Shown piece after piece: positions 18,126 through 25,865 of a stretch of DNA of 64,000 nucleotides (the stretch's first letter is position 1; each line of letters begins with the position of its first letter). Source of the DNA: Catellatospora sp. KI3 (GTDB taxonomy: Bacteria > Actinomycetota > Actinomycetes > Mycobacteriales > Micromonosporaceae); contig NZ_JASAMB010000001.1 in the NCBI RefSeq assembly GCF_029948125.1, positions 769,564-833,563 on the forward strand, given 5' to 3'. The position numbers and the translations under genes were made by a program. The notes under the pieces were generated by a model. That model did not search any database, was not told the origin of the DNA, and was given only the letters and a program-made list of their open reading frames with translations.

Positions 18126-18776
18126 ATGGACATAACAGACGCTGCCCTGACGCCCGAGCCGGACGAGCAGACCACCGCCAAGCAGGCGGTACGCCGCAGC
18201 GTCCTGGCGGCCCGGCGGGCGCTGTCACCCGCCGCGGTGGAGACCGCCGCAGCGGGGGTACGGGCACGGCTGGGCGACCTGCTCGCCGGACGCCGAGGGC
18301 TCACCGTGTGCGCGTACGTGCCCATCGGTCGCGAACCCGGCGGCCCGGACCTGCCGGAGCGGCTGGCCGCGCCGCCCGGCGTGGCCCGGCTGCTGCTGCC
18401 GGTGCTCCTGCCCGACCTGGATCTGGACTGGACGGCGTACACCGGCCCCGCCTCGCTGACGGCGACGCCCCGGGGCCTGCGCGAGCCCACCGGGCCCCTG
18501 CTGGGGTGCGCCGCGATCGCGGCGGCGGACCTGGTACTGGTGCCAGCGGTGGCGGTGGACCGCGACGGGGTGCGGCTGGGGCGGGGCGGCGGCAGCTACG
18601 ACCGGGCGCTGGTCCGAGTGACCCTCGACACACCCGTCGTGGCCCTGCTGTACGACGCCGAACTGCTCGACCGCCTGCCCGCGCAGGAGCACGACCAGCG
18701 CGTGCACGCGGCGCTCACGCCGACGCGGACCGCCTGGCTGCGCCCGGTGCCGGGCTGGTCCGGCCGGGACGTGTGA
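18126..18776 (+). CDS. 5-formyltetrahydrofolate cyclo-ligase family protein
   Basis: 216-residue enzyme of the MTHFS/YgfA family, which converts 5-formyl-THF to 5,10-methenyl-THF using ATP. Motifs seen are KQAVRRSVLAARRAL at the N-terminus (ATP-binding Arg/Lys), VCAYVPIGREP, and the C-terminal VAVDRDGVRLGRGGGSYDRAL containing the G-x-G-G-G-x-Y-D loop. The ATG start is preceded by no clear ribosome-binding site. Divergent from the diguanylate cyclase. From memory, the mycobacterial orthologue lies between galU and the ruc gene, the same order as here. Confidence 0.92.
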   Translation: MDITDAALTPEPDEQTTAKQAVRRSVLAARRALSPAAVETAAAGVRARLGDLLAGRRGLTVCAYVPIGREPGGPDLPERLAAPPGVARLLLPVLLPDLDLDWTAYTGPASLTATPRGLREPTGPLLGCAAIAAADLVLVPAVAVDRDGVRLGRGGGSYDRALVRVTLDTPVVALLYDAELLDRLPAQEHDQRVHAALTPTRTAWLRPVPGWSGRDV

Positions 18777-18819
18777 TCGGCGACAGATACTTTGCGGCAC
18801 ACGACCGCGTCAGGCACTA

Positions 18820-18846
18820 TTGGCACTCGGTACACCAGAGTGCCAG
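18820..18846 (+). promoter_or_regulatory. CIRCE element (HrcA operator)
   Basis: TTGGCACTC, a 9-nt spacer, then GAGTGCCAG: arms match in 8 of 9 positions. Size and sequence agree with the 9-9-9 CIRCE operator bound by the heat-shock repressor HrcA. It ends 20 bp before the start of the ruc-like gene. Confidence 0.85.
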
Positions 18847-18866
18847 CAATGATCATGGAGGGGACC

Positions 18867-19184
18867 GTGCCCACCTACCAGTACGCCTGCACCGCGTGCG
18901 GCCACCAGCTGGAGGCCGTGCAGTCGTTCGCGGACGAGCCGCTGACGCAGTGCCCGACCTGCGAGGGCACCCTGCGCAAGCTGTTCTCCTCGGTCGGCGT
19001 GGTCTTCAAGGGCTCCGGCTTCTACCGGACCGACTCCCGCGGCGGATCGAGCGGCAGCCCGGCCTCCAGCAGCGGCAGCTCGTCCTCGGCCGGCTCCGCG
19101 TCCGGCTCGTCGAGCAGCGGTTCGTCGACCCCGGCCGCCGCGACGTCCTCGTCGAGCAGCGGCTCCACCAGCTCCGCCGCCTGA
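18867..19184 (+). CDS. ruc: Ruc-like redox-regulated chaperone (FmdB family zinc ribbon)
   Basis: A 105-residue protein. The first ~50 residues form an FmdB-type zinc ribbon with CTAC and CPTC pairs (PTYQYACTACGHQLE at the start). The last ~55 residues are almost only Ser, Gly, Ala and Thr and must be disordered. The fold, tail and genome position match M. tuberculosis Rv0991c (Ruc), a chaperone activated by oxidation of its zinc cysteines and controlled by HrcA. GTG 18867 follows GGAGGGG. The CIRCE element directly upstream agrees with heat-shock control. The older label 'FmdB regulatory protein' is probably misleading here. Confidence 0.85.
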   Translation: MPTYQYACTACGHQLEAVQSFADEPLTQCPTCEGTLRKLFSSVGVVFKGSGFYRTDSRGGSSGSPASSSGSSSSAGSASGSSSSGSSTPAAATSSSSSGSTSSAA

Positions 19185-19278
19185 CCGGCCCGCCGGCGGC
19201 CCGAGGCGCGAACGCACTTTATGTCCGATTTCGGGCTATAGTACGGCCGTGCCTGAACACCCGTGCCCGGCCCGCTGA

Positions 19279-19452
19279 TCAGTCCCAATGCGGCGGACGA
19301 TCCTCCCGCAGCCGGTCGTCGTTGCTCCACGACCGCTCACCCCAGCCCCGGTCGGTGTCGTCGCGCGTCTGCTCCGGCAGCACCGCGACCTCGTCGTCGA
19401 GCTCCACGATGCGGTCGTCGTCACGGCTGCCGTTGAAGGCGTCAGTGCTCAC
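19279..19452 (-). CDS. Small acidic hypothetical protein
   Basis: 57 residues, strongly charged, beginning VSTDAFNGSRDDDRIVEL and rich in Asp, Arg and Trp. No cysteines, signal or membrane helix. The start is GTG 19452; the frame is open 15 codons further. It is divergent from the 93-residue membrane protein gene. I do not know a function. The acidic, repeat-free composition reads as protein rather than shadow, but the length limits certainty. Confidence 0.5.
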   Translation of the reverse strand: MSTDAFNGSRDDDRIVELDDEVAVLPEQTRDDTDRGWGERSWSNDDRLREDRPPHWD

Positions 19453-19511
19453 CTGAGCAGCGTAGAGGCGCCGCGGCGCAGCCGCCTGCCGGGGCACCTC
19501 GGCGAGGTGCC

Positions 19512-19793
19512 GTGAGCGGCGACGACTACTGGCGGCGCCCCGAGCCCGGGGACGCGGCCGCGGGGGCCGAGTCCACGCCGAGCGGCTACCCGGGGCCGCC
19601 CCGGACCGGACCGGCCGCGCCGGATCGGCAGCCCGCCTGGACGGCGCCGCACCAGCCGCCGCGCCGCCTGCCCGAACTGGACCACGACGAGCTCGACCGC
19701 GCGGAGCAGCGCGCCGACCGCTTCACGTACGCGGTGGCGCTGGCGGCGGGGGTGGTGCTGCTGATCGTGGCGTGCGCGCAGTGGCGCACCTAG
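19512..19793 (+). CDS. Small C-tail-anchored membrane protein
   Basis: 93 residues: a Pro/Gly-rich disordered N-terminal half, a charged segment with ELDHDELDRAEQRADRF, then one hydrophobic helix (TYAVALAAGVVLLIVACA) and QWRT at the end. This is a tail-anchored layout with the N-terminus in the cytoplasm. GTG start at 19512. No family recognised. It ends 4 bp from the converging DUF2231 gene. Confidence 0.65.
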   Translation: MSGDDYWRRPEPGDAAAGAESTPSGYPGPPRTGPAAPDRQPAWTAPHQPPRRLPELDHDELDRAEQRADRFTYAVALAAGVVLLIVACAQWRT

Positions 19794-19797
19794 CGGG

Positions 19798-20283
19798 TCA
19801 GATGTTCGCCCACACGATGCGGGCGCCGGTGTCGCCGGTCTTGAACACGTAGTAGCCGGTCGCACCCGCCACCAGCAGCGAGATCACGATGATGCCGTAG
19901 GTCAGGCTGCGCGAGCCCGGCGTGGCCGGCTTCTTGCCCGCGGCGGTGCAGATCAGCACCAGGAACAGCGACAGCACGCCGAGCGCGGTGCCGGTCCAGG
20001 CCGCCACGTCGCCGAACTTCGCGTGCGTGTCCACCTGGGAGATGATCTCCGGCGGGTAGTGCTTCGCGATCAGGGTGCTGAGCAGTTCCTCACCGCTCAG
20101 CTTGGCGAACCACAGCGCGACCGGCGCGGCGACCGCCAGCGCCACCACGCTCCAACCCAGGAACCGCCGCACCGACGGCACGAGCGAATAGACCACGACC
20201 GACAGCACCAGCAGCGGTCCGAAGACCACCGCCGCGTGCACGAGCAGCGGATGGGCCGGCAGGCCGAGCAGCTCCTTGAACAC
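19798..20283 (-). CDS. DUF2231 membrane protein
   Basis: 161-residue membrane protein with the DUF2231 hallmark GLPAHPLLVHAAVVFGPLL at the N-terminus. There are four hydrophobic helices in total, and a loop between helices 2 and 3 containing VDTHAKFGDVAAWTGTAL. GTG 20283 is preceded by AGGAGG. The His residues of the first helix resemble heme or metal ligands in other membrane families, but that is only a guess. Divergent from the Fur-family gene across a 156-bp gap. Confidence 0.85.
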   Translation of the reverse strand: MFKELLGLPAHPLLVHAAVVFGPLLVLSVVVYSLVPSVRRFLGWSVVALAVAAPVALWFAKLSGEELLSTLIAKHYPPEIISQVDTHAKFGDVAAWTGTALGVLSLFLVLICTAAGKKPATPGSRSLTYGIIVISLLVAGATGYYVFKTGDTGARIVWANI

Positions 20284-20439
20284 CGTGCCTCCTGGGTCGT
20301 GAAAGCCCTTCGGAATGGTTCCACGGTGAGCGTAGACCGGGTGTTGCCACTGAGGTAGGGGAGAAAATGGAAGTGTCCCCGGCCACCTAATTCCCGCCTT
20401 TTCTTGAGCTGGTCCAGGTTGACTGCTGAAATGGTTCTC

Positions 20440-20874
20440 ATGTATGGCGAAAGAGAGCACCAGGCTCTGCTGCGCGCCCGGGGACTGCGGGTCACCCGGC
20501 CGCGCCTCGCCGTGCTCGACATCCTCAGCCAGGGCGGCCACCTCGAGGTCGACGAGATCACCCGCCAGGCGCGCGAGCGCCTCGACTCCGTCTCCACCCA
20601 GGCCGTGTACGACGTCCTCGGCGCGCTGGCCCGTGCCGGACTGGCCCGCCGGATCGAACCGGCCGGCTCCCCGGCCCGCTACGAGGCGCGCAGCGGGGAC
20701 AACCACCACCACATCGTCTGCCGCGGCTGCGGGCTGATCGCCGACGTGGACTGCGCCACCGGGGCGGCCCCGTGCCTCGACCCGTCCAGCACACACGGCT
20801 TCGCCGTCGACGAGGCCGAGGTCACCTACTGGGGGCTGTGCCCGTCCTGCGCCCGGCTCGCCGCCGACGACTGA
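20440..20874 (+). CDS. Fur family transcriptional regulator
   Basis: 144 residues. A winged-helix N-terminal domain with the recognition segment STQAVYDVLGALARAGLARRIE is followed by the metal-binding dimerisation domain with NHHHIVCRGCG and a final CPSC pair. The two CxxC motifs are the structural zinc site; the HHH segment belongs to the regulatory site. It may sense iron, zinc or peroxide (FurA/PerR-like); sequence alone does not decide. ATG 20440 is chosen; an in-frame ATG lies 9 nt upstream. An imperfect palindrome GAAATGGTTCTC overlaps the start and may allow autoregulation. Confidence 0.85.
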   Translation: MYGEREHQALLRARGLRVTRPRLAVLDILSQGGHLEVDEITRQARERLDSVSTQAVYDVLGALARAGLARRIEPAGSPARYEARSGDNHHHIVCRGCGLIADVDCATGAAPCLDPSSTHGFAVDEAEVTYWGLCPSCARLAADD

Positions 20875-20905
20875 GCGGGCCGCGCCGGGTCCGGTCCGAC
20901 CGCGC

Positions 20906-21784
20906 TCAGGCCTGCACCACGGGCTCGACCGCCGTCCACGGCTCCCGGGCGGGCACCTCCGCGCCCGCCGGGCACACCCGCCGGAAGTCGCACCAGCCGC
21001 ACAGCCTGCTCGGCTGCGTCGGGAACGCCTCGTCCGGCGCCGTGCCGCCCGCCATCGCCCGCTCGGCCGCCACGATGTCGCGCGCGGTCGCCTCGGCCCG
21101 CGCCACGTGCCGCCCCAGCGACTCATCGGTGTGCTCGTGCGCCACCACCGTGCCGGTCGGCAGATGGTGCAGCTCAACGGTGCGGCACGGCTTGCGGAAC
21201 ACCCGCGCGGCTGCGTACGCGTACAGCGCGAGCGCCAGCGACCCGCGGGCGTCGTCGGCGTCCAGGCCCGTCCGCCCGGTCTTGTAGTCGACGATCACCA
21301 GCTCGCCGCCGCGCTGGTCGATGCGGTCGGTGCGCCCGCTCAGCGCCAGCACCGACGTCTTCGCGGCCACGGTGCGCTCCACCGCCAGCGGCTCGAAGTC
21401 GGCGGGCAGCTCCGCCACGTACGACTCCAGCCAGCTCAGCGCCCGCTGGAACACCGCCCGCTCCTGCTCCTCATCGCGGTAGCCCTCCCGGACCCAGGTC
21501 GCGCGCAGCAACGTCGGCAGGGCGCCCGGCTGGCGGCGCTCCGGCGGCAGGTCCCACCAGTTCTTCAGCGCTGTGTGGACGCTGGCGCCCAGCGAGTTGT
21601 GCGCCCAGGCCGGACCCTTCTGCGGCGCGGGCCGGTCCAGGTAGGTGTAGCGGTAGCGGCGCGGGCAGTCCTCGTATGACGCCAGCTTGCTCGGGGTGCA
21701 CACGAACAGGCGCTCAGGCATCAGGTCGAAGCCGAGCTGTTCGGGGATGTCCTGACCGCGGCGAGGGCTGGGCGTTCGGCTCAC
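20906..21784 (-). CDS. RecB-family PD-(D/E)XK exonuclease, iron-sulfur type
   Basis: A 292-residue stand-alone nuclease similar to the C-terminal nuclease of RecB/AddB and to Cas4-like proteins. After SKLASYEDCPRRYRYTYL come the catalytic ALSGRTDRID and VIVDYKTG motifs (about residues 185-200). A C-terminal cluster CGWCDFRRVC, together with the N-terminal Cys of CPRRYRY, gives the four ligands of a [4Fe-4S] cluster. It lacks a helicase domain, so it probably works in DNA repair with a partner. GTG start at 21784. It converges on the Fur-family gene with only 31 bp between. Confidence 0.9.
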   Translation of the reverse strand: MSRTPSPRRGQDIPEQLGFDLMPERLFVCTPSKLASYEDCPRRYRYTYLDRPAPQKGPAWAHNSLGASVHTALKNWWDLPPERRQPGALPTLLRATWVREGYRDEEQERAVFQRALSWLESYVAELPADFEPLAVERTVAAKTSVLALSGRTDRIDQRGGELVIVDYKTGRTGLDADDARGSLALALYAYAAARVFRKPCRTVELHHLPTGTVVAHEHTDESLGRHVARAEATARDIVAAERAMAGGTAPDEAFPTQPSRLCGWCDFRRVCPAGAEVPAREPWTAVEPVVQA

Positions 21785-21874
21785 CTGGCAGATGTTGCCA
21801 AATCAGTGCGACACTGGCCAGGCGACCCGGCGGTCGCCCGTGCGACACCCGCCCGACCTGCAGAGAGGCTCAGC

Positions 21875-22108
21875 GTGGGATTGATCAAGTGGCTGCGCGG
21901 CGGTAGTGACACCGCCTCGACGGCGATGGTGTCGGCCGGCCTGGCCGAGATCGACGGACTGTTCCGCCCCACCAAGCACAAGCAGACTGAGCACGTCGAG
22001 GAGATGAAGCAGAAGCGCGTGGACGTCGCCAACGGCGCCGGCATCGACCTCGACCGCGGCATCGCCGTCATCCGCGCCACCACCCCGACCCCCAAACCCG
22101 CCACCTGA
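21875..22108 (+). CDS. Small conserved actinobacterial protein, DUF6191-like
   Basis: 77 residues starting VGLIKWLRGG, with LFRPTKHKQTEHVEEMKQKR in the middle and DLDRGIAVI near the end. The pattern resembles small actinobacterial proteins annotated DUF6191, but I cannot confirm that. GTG 21875 follows GAGAGG. Divergent from the RecB-like gene (91 bp gap) and convergent with marC, with family-A palindrome copy 2 in between. Function unknown. Confidence 0.65.
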   Translation: MGLIKWLRGGSDTASTAMVSAGLAEIDGLFRPTKHKQTEHVEEMKQKRVDVANGAGIDLDRGIAVIRATTPTPKPAT

Positions 22109-22125
22109 CCCGCCCCCACCGCGCC

Positions 22126-22196
22126 TTGAATCGACACTGGCCTATCCAGAAGACACTTTTCCAAGATTCGTCCTCTAGATAGGCCACCGTCAATAA
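22126..22196. repeat. Family-A palindromic element, copy 2
   Basis: An imperfect palindrome of ~71 bp with GGCCTATCCAGA on the left, TCTAGATAGGCC on the right and TTTTCCAAGATTCGTC near the centre; copy 3 at 31181-31245 shares that central string. It lies between converging genes. Confidence 0.85.
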
Positions 22197-22225
22197 AAGG
22201 CGGCGGCGTGGAAGCGATCACCGGG

Positions 22226-22840
22226 TCAGTGGGCGGTGGTGTACATCTCCACGAACGCGCCGATCGAATCCGCCATCAGCTGCACCGCGATCGCCGCCAG
22301 CAGCAGACCCGCGATCCGCGTCAGCACCTCGATCCCGCCCGGCCGCAGCACCTTCACGATGAACCCCGAGTACCGCAGCACCAGCCACACCGCCACCATC
22401 ACCGCCAGGATGCCCAGCGCGATCGCCACATAGTCCCCCGGCGCGTCGGCCCGCCGCACGAACAGCATCGTCGCCACGATCGCACCCGGCCCGGCCAGCA
22501 GCGGCGTACCCAGCGGCACCAGCGCGATGTTCGAGGTGGCCTGGTGGTCGGGGTCGTCGGCCTTGCCGGTCAGCAGTTCGAGGGCGACCAGCACCAGCAG
22601 CAGACCGCCCGCGCCCTGCAGCGCGGGCAGCTCGATGTGCAGGTAGTCCAGGATGGTCTGCCCCGCGACGGCGAACACCGCGATCACCCCGAGCGCCAGC
22701 GCGACGGCCTGCCATGCGGCCCGGTGGCGCTCGCGGGCGGGCAGCGCCCCGGTCAGCGCCAGGAAGATCGGCACCATGCCCGGAGGGTCGGTGATGACGA
22801 GCAGGGTCACGAACACTTCGCCGAAGAACTTCCAATCCAC
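22226..22840 (-). CDS. MarC family membrane protein
   Basis: 204-residue protein with six hydrophobic helices. It has the MarC/UPF0056 signatures VITDPPGMVPIFLALTG near the N-terminus and GTPLLAGPGAIVATMLF in the middle, which repeat in the two halves of the fold. The family was once linked to multiple antibiotic resistance, but no transport activity is established. It is the last gene of an apparent operon after sigE, a WD-like membrane protein and a PHP phosphoesterase; the gap to the PHP gene is 31 bp. Confidence 0.88.
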   Translation of the reverse strand: MDWKFFGEVFVTLLVITDPPGMVPIFLALTGALPARERHRAAWQAVALALGVIAVFAVAGQTILDYLHIELPALQGAGGLLLVLVALELLTGKADDPDHQATSNIALVPLGTPLLAGPGAIVATMLFVRRADAPGDYVAIALGILAVMVAVWLVLRYSGFIVKVLRPGGIEVLTRIAGLLLAAIAVQLMADSIGAFVEMYTTAH

Positions 22841-22871
22841 ACCGGATGCATAGCACGGCGCGGACCCCCGG

Positions 22872-23726
22872 TCAGGCGACTCCCGTGATCGGGGTGACGC
22901 CGGTCGCCGCGGCGAGGAGCCGTTCGAGCGATTCAGGGGCGGTGGTGTACTCGCCGATGCGGACCTTCTTGTGCGTGCCGTGGTAGTCGGAGCTGCCCGT
23001 GGTGAACAGGCCCAGCTCGGCGGCGTGGCGGCGCACCTCGTCCCGTTCGGCGGGGCTGTGGTCGTGGTGGTCGGCCTCCAGCCCGTTCAGCCCGGCGGCG
23101 GCGAGTTCGGCGAAGAGGCTGCCGGGCACGACCCGACCGCGTACGGAGGCGCGCGGGTGGGCGAAGACGGTGACGCCGCCGGCCGCCCGGACCAGGGCGA
23201 GTGCTTCGAACACGTCGAGGTCCGCCTTGGGCAGGCGGTAGCGGCGGCCGAGCCACTGCGGCCCGAACGCCTCCTGGGTGTCGGTGACCAGCCCGGCTCG
23301 GATCAGCGCCGCGGCCAGGTGCGGCCGTCCGACGGTGCCCCCGGCGGCGTGGGTGAGCACGTCGGCCCAGTCCACCGCGATGCCGTCGGCGCGCATCAGC
23401 TCGACCATGCGCTCGGCCCGGCCCAGCCGCGACTCGCGGACCCGGGCCAGCGCCGCGGCGAGCTCCGGATGCCCGGGATCGAACAGGTACGCCAGCAGGT
23501 GCAGCGCGATCGACTCGTCCGGCCCGTGCCACCGGCAGCTCAGCTCCGCGCCCCGGAGAAGGGTGAGCCCGGCCGGCAGCGCGGCCGCGGCGGCCGCCCA
23601 GCCGCCGGTGGTGTCGTGGTCGGTCAGCGCGGCGACGGTCAGTCCCGCCGCCGCCGCCTGCCGCATCAGCTCATCCGGCGGGGTGGTGCCGTCGCTGGCG
23701 GTGGAGTGCAGATGCAGATCGATCAT
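22872..23726 (-). CDS. PHP domain phosphoesterase (RNase AM/TrpH type)
   Basis: 284 residues. The metal-binding motifs of the PHP superfamily are clear: DLHLHSTASDGT at the N-terminus, LTDHDTTGG, GAELSC, the VFAHPRAS segment and GSSDYHG near the C-terminus. Members of this subgroup remove 3'-phosphates or act as 5'-3' exoribonucleases on short RNA. ATG 23726 overlaps the stop of the upstream membrane protein gene (ATGA), so it is translationally coupled to the sigE operon. Confidence 0.9.
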   Translation of the reverse strand: MIDLHLHSTASDGTTPPDELMRQAAAAGLTVAALTDHDTTGGWAAAAAALPAGLTLLRGAELSCRWHGPDESIALHLLAYLFDPGHPELAAALARVRESRLGRAERMVELMRADGIAVDWADVLTHAAGGTVGRPHLAAALIRAGLVTDTQEAFGPQWLGRRYRLPKADLDVFEALALVRAAGGVTVFAHPRASVRGRVVPGSLFAELAAAGLNGLEADHHDHSPAERDEVRRHAAELGLFTTGSSDYHGTHKKVRIGEYTTAPESLERLLAAATGVTPITGVA

Positions 23727-24928
23727 GAGCCGCTGGGGCCGTACTCGGGCACCAGGCTCCAGTCCGGGGTGACGCCCTCGGGCATCTTCACGCCCAGCTG
23801 CGAGCCGTCGTGGCGGCAGGCGATGAGACCGCCCTGCGGCGTCTCGGCGACCGCCTGGACGCTGTCGGAGGTCCACACCGCGGGCGTCTTCTCCCTGGCC
23901 GCGCAGACCGCCGTGACGACCAGCGAGTTCGGCTCGCCGAGCCGCACCGCCGCGGCGGCCCGGGTACGTTGCAGGTCGATGATGCGGACCTTCTCGTCGG
24001 CGGTGATCGCCAGCCACTGCCCGTCCGGCGACATCGCGGCCGACTGGTCCAGCCCGGTCGCGAGCCAGTCCTCGCAGCCCAGGATCTGGCCGACCTTGAG
24101 CCCGGTCTTGGTCGCGGTGACGTCGGTCAGGCAGTACGTCTCGCGGTCGCGCACGACGCCGACCGCGGCGCCGTCGGCGGCGCTGGCGTACACCGCGACG
24201 AGCGAGCTCTGCCAGGTCTCGGAGTACTTCTCCGGGCCCGCGCTCCAGTAGTCGAAGCTGCCGTCCTTGCCGACCACGACCCCGTCCCCGACGAACGACA
24301 CCGGCCGCAGCCCGTCCGGCACGGCGGTCGAGGCGAGCGGCACGCCCTGGCCCGGCTCGTCGACCTTCGTGACGGTGAGCCGGTCCTGGGTGACGGCGGC
24401 GAGGCGGGAGCCGTCCGAACTGACCGCCCAGCTGCCCGCGACCGGCAGGGCGACGCTGTTGTAGCCGTTGTCGGTCTGCACCCGCACGGTGCTTCCCTCG
24501 GAGTAGACCCAGCCGTCGGGCACCCGCGCGATCTGGCCGATCCGCCCGTCGCCCTCCAGGGTCACCTTGCGGCCGTCCTTGGTCCACACCTGCTCGCCGA
24601 CGAGGAGGTCCAGCAGCTGCGGGCTCTGCGCTCCGGCCGCGGGGGTCTCGGCGGCGGTGGCGGCGGGGCCGGTGCCGTACAGGTTCTGGAAGGTGAGCCG
24701 GTTGGGGTCGGCGGGCTGCGCCGTACCCCCCATGCCCTGCAGGTAGAGCGCGCCGCCGACGACCGCGACGAACGCGCCCAGCGTCGCGCCGGCGGCCGCG
24801 CCGCGCCGCCGCCGGCCGCTGCGGCGGGCACGCCGGATGGCGCCTCCCGCCACGTCGACGGAGGCAGGCGGAGTCTGTACGCGAGCCGCGAACATCTCGC
24901 GCAGCTCGTCCTCAAGCATGGTGCTCAC
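23723..24928 (-). CDS. Membrane-anchored beta-propeller-like protein (sigE partner)
   Basis: 401 residues. A cytoplasmic N-terminus (MLEDELREMFAARVQTPP) and a basic stretch precede a single helix (AAAGATLGAFVAVVGGALYL). The remaining ~320 residues are outside and contain repeated WAVSSDGSRLAAV- and AMSPDGQWLAIT-like blades of a WD40/TolB propeller. Genes of this shape follow SigE-type sigma factors in many actinobacteria and may act as anti-sigma or signal proteins; this is inferred from context. GTG 24928 overlaps the sigE stop (GTGA); ATG 24919 is an alternative. Confidence 0.8.
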   Translation of the reverse strand: MSTMLEDELREMFAARVQTPPASVDVAGGAIRRARRSGRRRRGAAAGATLGAFVAVVGGALYLQGMGGTAQPADPNRLTFQNLYGTGPAATAAETPAAGAQSPQLLDLLVGEQVWTKDGRKVTLEGDGRIGQIARVPDGWVYSEGSTVRVQTDNGYNSVALPVAGSWAVSSDGSRLAAVTQDRLTVTKVDEPGQGVPLASTAVPDGLRPVSFVGDGVVVGKDGSFDYWSAGPEKYSETWQSSLVAVYASAADGAAVGVVRDRETYCLTDVTATKTGLKVGQILGCEDWLATGLDQSAAMSPDGQWLAITADEKVRIIDLQRTRAAAAVRLGEPNSLVVTAVCAAREKTPAVWTSDSVQAVAETPQGGLIACRHDGSQLGVKMPEGVTPDWSLVPEYGPSGS

Positions 24929-25641
24929 CGCCCGGATCGGCCGACCGGCACCCGTGCCGGTCCTGCAGCTTCCCTCCGAGGCGCCGGTACGACCGGAACC
25001 GGCTGCGCCGGCACCGGCACGGTCGCCGCGTCGGTGGTGCCGCCTGCCAGCAGGCCCGGCACCAGCTCCGGAACGACCATGTCGGGCACCGGACGGGCCG
25101 CCACCCGCGGCGCCGCCTCCGCGATCGCAGGCAGCCTGCCGGTGACACCCTCCGCAGCCAGCTTCTGCCGCAGCGTCCCCAGGGCCCGTGATGTCTGACT
25201 CTTCACGGTTCCCGGCGAGATCTGCAGCATCGCGGCCGTCTGCGCCTCGGACATGTCCTCGTAGAAACGCAGGACGAGCACGGCGCGTTGTCGTGTGGGC
25301 AGAGCTTTGACATGTTTCCACAACACGTCGCGGTCGAGCTGCTCTTCGAGGTTGTCCGGGGCGGCCCGCTCGGGCAGGAACTCGGTGGGGCGCTCGCCGT
25401 GCCAGCGCCGTCGCCACCAGCTCGTCGCGGTGTTGACCAGCACGCGCCGGGCGTACGGCTCCACCGCCTCGATCTGCCCCAGCCGCTTCCAGGCGAGGTA
25501 GGTCTTGGTCAGCGCGGTCTGCAGCAGGTCCTCCGCCGTGGACCAGTCGCCGGCCAGCAGGTAGGCGGTGCGCAGCAGCGCGGCCGACCGTGCGGTGACG
25601 AAGTCGCGGAACTCCTCCTCCATCGCGGAGTGGTGACCCAC
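24925..25641 (-). CDS. SigE family ECF RNA polymerase sigma factor
   Basis: 238 residues. Region 2 (EEFRDFVTARSAALLRTAYLLAGDWSTAEDLLQ) and region 4 (LPTRQRAVLVLRFYEDMSEAQTAAMLQISPGTVKSQTSRAL) are complete. The latter's helix-turn-helix contacts the -35 element. A Pro/Val-rich tail of ~65 residues follows. The sequence fits the actinobacterial 'SigE family' (SACE/SCO-type) ECF group. GTG 25641 is preferred, with GGAGGT 6 nt upstream; two further in-frame ATGs lie upstream or downstream. It heads an operon of four genes ending with marC. Confidence 0.9.
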   Translation of the reverse strand: MGHHSAMEEEFRDFVTARSAALLRTAYLLAGDWSTAEDLLQTALTKTYLAWKRLGQIEAVEPYARRVLVNTATSWWRRRWHGERPTEFLPERAAPDNLEEQLDRDVLWKHVKALPTRQRAVLVLRFYEDMSEAQTAAMLQISPGTVKSQTSRALGTLRQKLAAEGVTGRLPAIAEAAPRVAARPVPDMVVPELVPGLLAGGTTDAATVPVPAQPVPVVPAPRREAAGPARVPVGRSGR

Positions 25642-25865
25642 CGACGCACCTCCCATCGCGGACGTGCACCACAGCACGCCCGACCGGGCGCGTCCAGCGC
25701 GCCCTCACCCCGTGGAGAGGTCCGCTGCCGAAACCCGCGGCGATGGATACCACGTATGCGCGTACCTCACCGCACACACTTGCATATGAGCGCTACCGGA
25801 TCTAGATCTGGCAGGACATTTTCCCAGTCGCCAAACAGGCGGAACCTAGGAAGCTTGTCGCGCGT

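Noticed and set aside
20420..20445. Fur box at the start of the Fur-family gene
   Set aside because: The palindrome GAAATGGTTCTC is imperfect and short. It is not enough to call an operator.
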